From Planctomycetota bacterium (GTDB lineage Bacteria; Planctomycetota; UBA1135; GCA-002686595), in contig JAPKBR010000007.1 in assembly GCA_028823345.1 (NCBI GenBank), forward strand, positions 35,076 to 99,075: DNA of 64,000 bases, written 5' to 3'. This document shows positions 62,935 through 64,000 of the stretch, piece by piece (within the stretch, counting starts at the first letter, position 1; each line of letters opens with the position of its first letter). The notes below the pieces were generated by a model. It was not told the DNA's origin. It ran no database searches and saw only the letters and a program-made list of their open reading frames with translations. A program made the position numbers and the translations under genes.

Positions 62935-64000
62935 ATGGAATACCGTCAGGGCATCTGCGGCGACTGCAACGCCGAGTACCAACTTTCTCCCACCTTCTCA
63001 GCGGACAAGGCCAAGTGCAAAAAGTGCGGCGGTTCCGTGGCCGTCGGGCCGGTCCAAGAACGACCGGACCCCGTACCCACCAAATCCCACACGGGCAGTT
63101 CGGCCGGTGCCAGCTCGGCACCCAAGCCCAAGCCGGTTCCCACCAAGAGCCCCAAGCCCACAAGCAGCCCTCAAGCGGCTCCCCCCAAGAAGGTCGTCGA
63201 GGTTCCCGAAGAGGCACCGCGCAAGCGCCGGGAAGGGCCGACCATGAAGGAGAAACTCCTCGCCCGCCGCAATGCTGATTCGGAAGCGGAAGAGTCCACG
63301 GAAGCCCCCGCACCCAAGACGCGCAAGGCCCAGGCCGCGCGTCCCTCCGCAGGCAGCACCCACCCGAAAGGCGGCAAGAAAACCGCCGGCAGTCGGGCCG
63401 GCTCCATATCCAGTACCGGTGGTAGCAGCACCCGTCGCTCCAGCACGAGCAAGAGCAGCACCCGCTCGGGCACAAGATCCAAGTCCAGCCGCAGGGGCGA
63501 GGAAGACGACGACGAGGGCAGCGCCCGTCCCGGTCGCCGCACGAGCCGCAAGCAGAAGAGCATGTCCCCGGGCATGATGATCGGCAGCCTGGTGGTCTTG
63601 GTCGTCCTAGTGATCGCCATGTTCTTTGTCATGGGTGACGACAAAACGGTGCCCGAAGAGAACGACACCCAAGTGGTGGCTACCGGCGAAGACACCTTGG
63701 TTGCGGGCAGCGGCGGTGCTACGTCAGGCTCCAACACGGCAGACGCCCCCGACGAAGACACCCCCGTAGAGGTTGTTCCAGATCAACCTGCTGCGCCCAA
63801 AGAGCCCAAGAAGCCCGAGGGCCCGGCCACAGAGACCTCTCAAATTCCGCGTAACGGTGTCACCGGCCGATTCAATGTTTGGATGCTGAGCAAGTCGCCC
63901 AAGGGCGCAACCAAGTACCCCGACGAGCTCTATGTCCCGAATGATCCAGCCGAGCCCAAACTCGACACCTTCGAGCCCTTCGGTGTGCCCCCGGGCGTGG
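62935..64000 (+). CDS. Second zinc-ribbon single-pass membrane protein (3'-truncated by window edge)
   Basis: At least 355 codons, running off the right edge. ATG 62935. N-terminal ribbon CGDCNAEYQLS...AKCKKCGG (Cys pairs near 8/11 and 28/31), then about 180 low-complexity residues rich in Pro, Lys, Ser, Thr and Arg (SSTRRSSTSKSSTRSGTRS), a membrane helix (MIGSLVVLVVLVIAMFFVMG) and an acidic, Pro-rich segment before a domain beginning GVTGRFNVWMLSKSP. Same design as the preceding gene, 102 bp downstream, so the two may be related duplicates or work together. Confidence 0.8.
   Translation, partial: MEYRQGICGDCNAEYQLSPTFSADKAKCKKCGGSVAVGPVQERPDPVPTKSHTGSSAGASSAPKPKPVPTKSPKPTSSPQAAPPKKVVEVPEEAPRKRREGPTMKEKLLARRNADSEAEESTEAPAPKTRKAQAARPSAGSTHPKGGKKTAGSRAGSISSTGGSSTRRSSTSKSSTRSGTRSKSSRRGEEDDDEGSARPGRRTSRKQKSMSPGMMIGSLVVLVVLVIAMFFVMGDDKTVPEENDTQVVATGEDTLVAGSGGATSGSNTADAPDEDTPVEVVPDQPAAPKEPKKPEGPATETSQIPRNGVTGRFNVWMLSKSPKGATKYPDELYVPNDPAEPKLDTFEPFGVPPGV

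Noticed and set aside
1..64000. CRISPR arrays, insertion sequences and rRNA
   Set aside because: No regularly spaced repeats, transposase-like proteins or rRNA-like stretches were seen on either strand.

Overview
The window is GC-rich and densely coded, with about 51 protein genes, one tRNA and few large gaps. It looks like the chromosome of a Gram-negative-type bacterium, most likely a member of Planctomycetota. The evidence is: a prepilin-like protein with an H-X9-D C-terminal pattern; two neighbouring zinc-ribbon/one-helix proteins of the MJ0042 style; many lipoproteins and HEAT/TPR proteins; a pentaheme cytochrome; a Kdo transferase (so lipid A-type LPS); weak Shine-Dalgarno signals; and frequent TTG/GTG starts with 4-nt stop/start overlaps. 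The phylum call is inference. I see no prophage, insertion sequence or CRISPR array. 

Layout. 1-4153 (minus): F-type ATP synthase operon (AtpZ/I-like, small membrane protein, a, c, b, delta, start of alpha), with a strong hairpin between c and b. 4711-6719 (plus): nucleoside diphosphate kinase and the ribosome-quality-control factor RqcH, whose proposed start codon lies inside a perfect 13-14 bp hairpin. 6795-12929: TPR lipoprotein, CBS-pair protein, NamZ-like muramidase, lone McsB-type arginine kinase and an SLC13-type transporter. 13171-21880 (minus): phosphomannomutase, a helical-repeat protein, arginase, then a polysaccharide export set: Wzm permease carrying an apparent Calx-beta domain in a periplasmic loop, Wzt with a carbohydrate-binding tail, and a methyltransferase with a 300-residue coiled coil that contains 46-residue tandem repeats. 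This resembles the methyl-capping/molecular-ruler logic of E. coli O8/O9a (WbdD) and is the most interesting candidate system here. 22042-24251 (minus): threonine aldolase and a class I aminotransferase. 24476-30411 (plus): five translationally chained genes for a ferric-type ABC importer, a pentaheme cytochrome c and a HEAT lipoprotein. 

30408-48198 is mostly housekeeping on the minus strand: a UbiA-family prenyl phosphoribosyltransferase, pseudopilin, MetK, WaaA, SecA, an unusual response regulator, PyrD, LspA, XerD (plus strand), a degenerate metallopeptidase-like protein, UvrC, an SGNH protein and a zinc-finger SDR lacking the catalytic Tyr. 48315-59045: DEAD-box helicase, glutamate dehydrogenase, a small membrane protein, and a five-gene Yej/Dpp peptide importer. 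59262-64000: tRNA-Leu(UAG), UvrB and two zinc-ribbon membrane proteins, the last running off the window.
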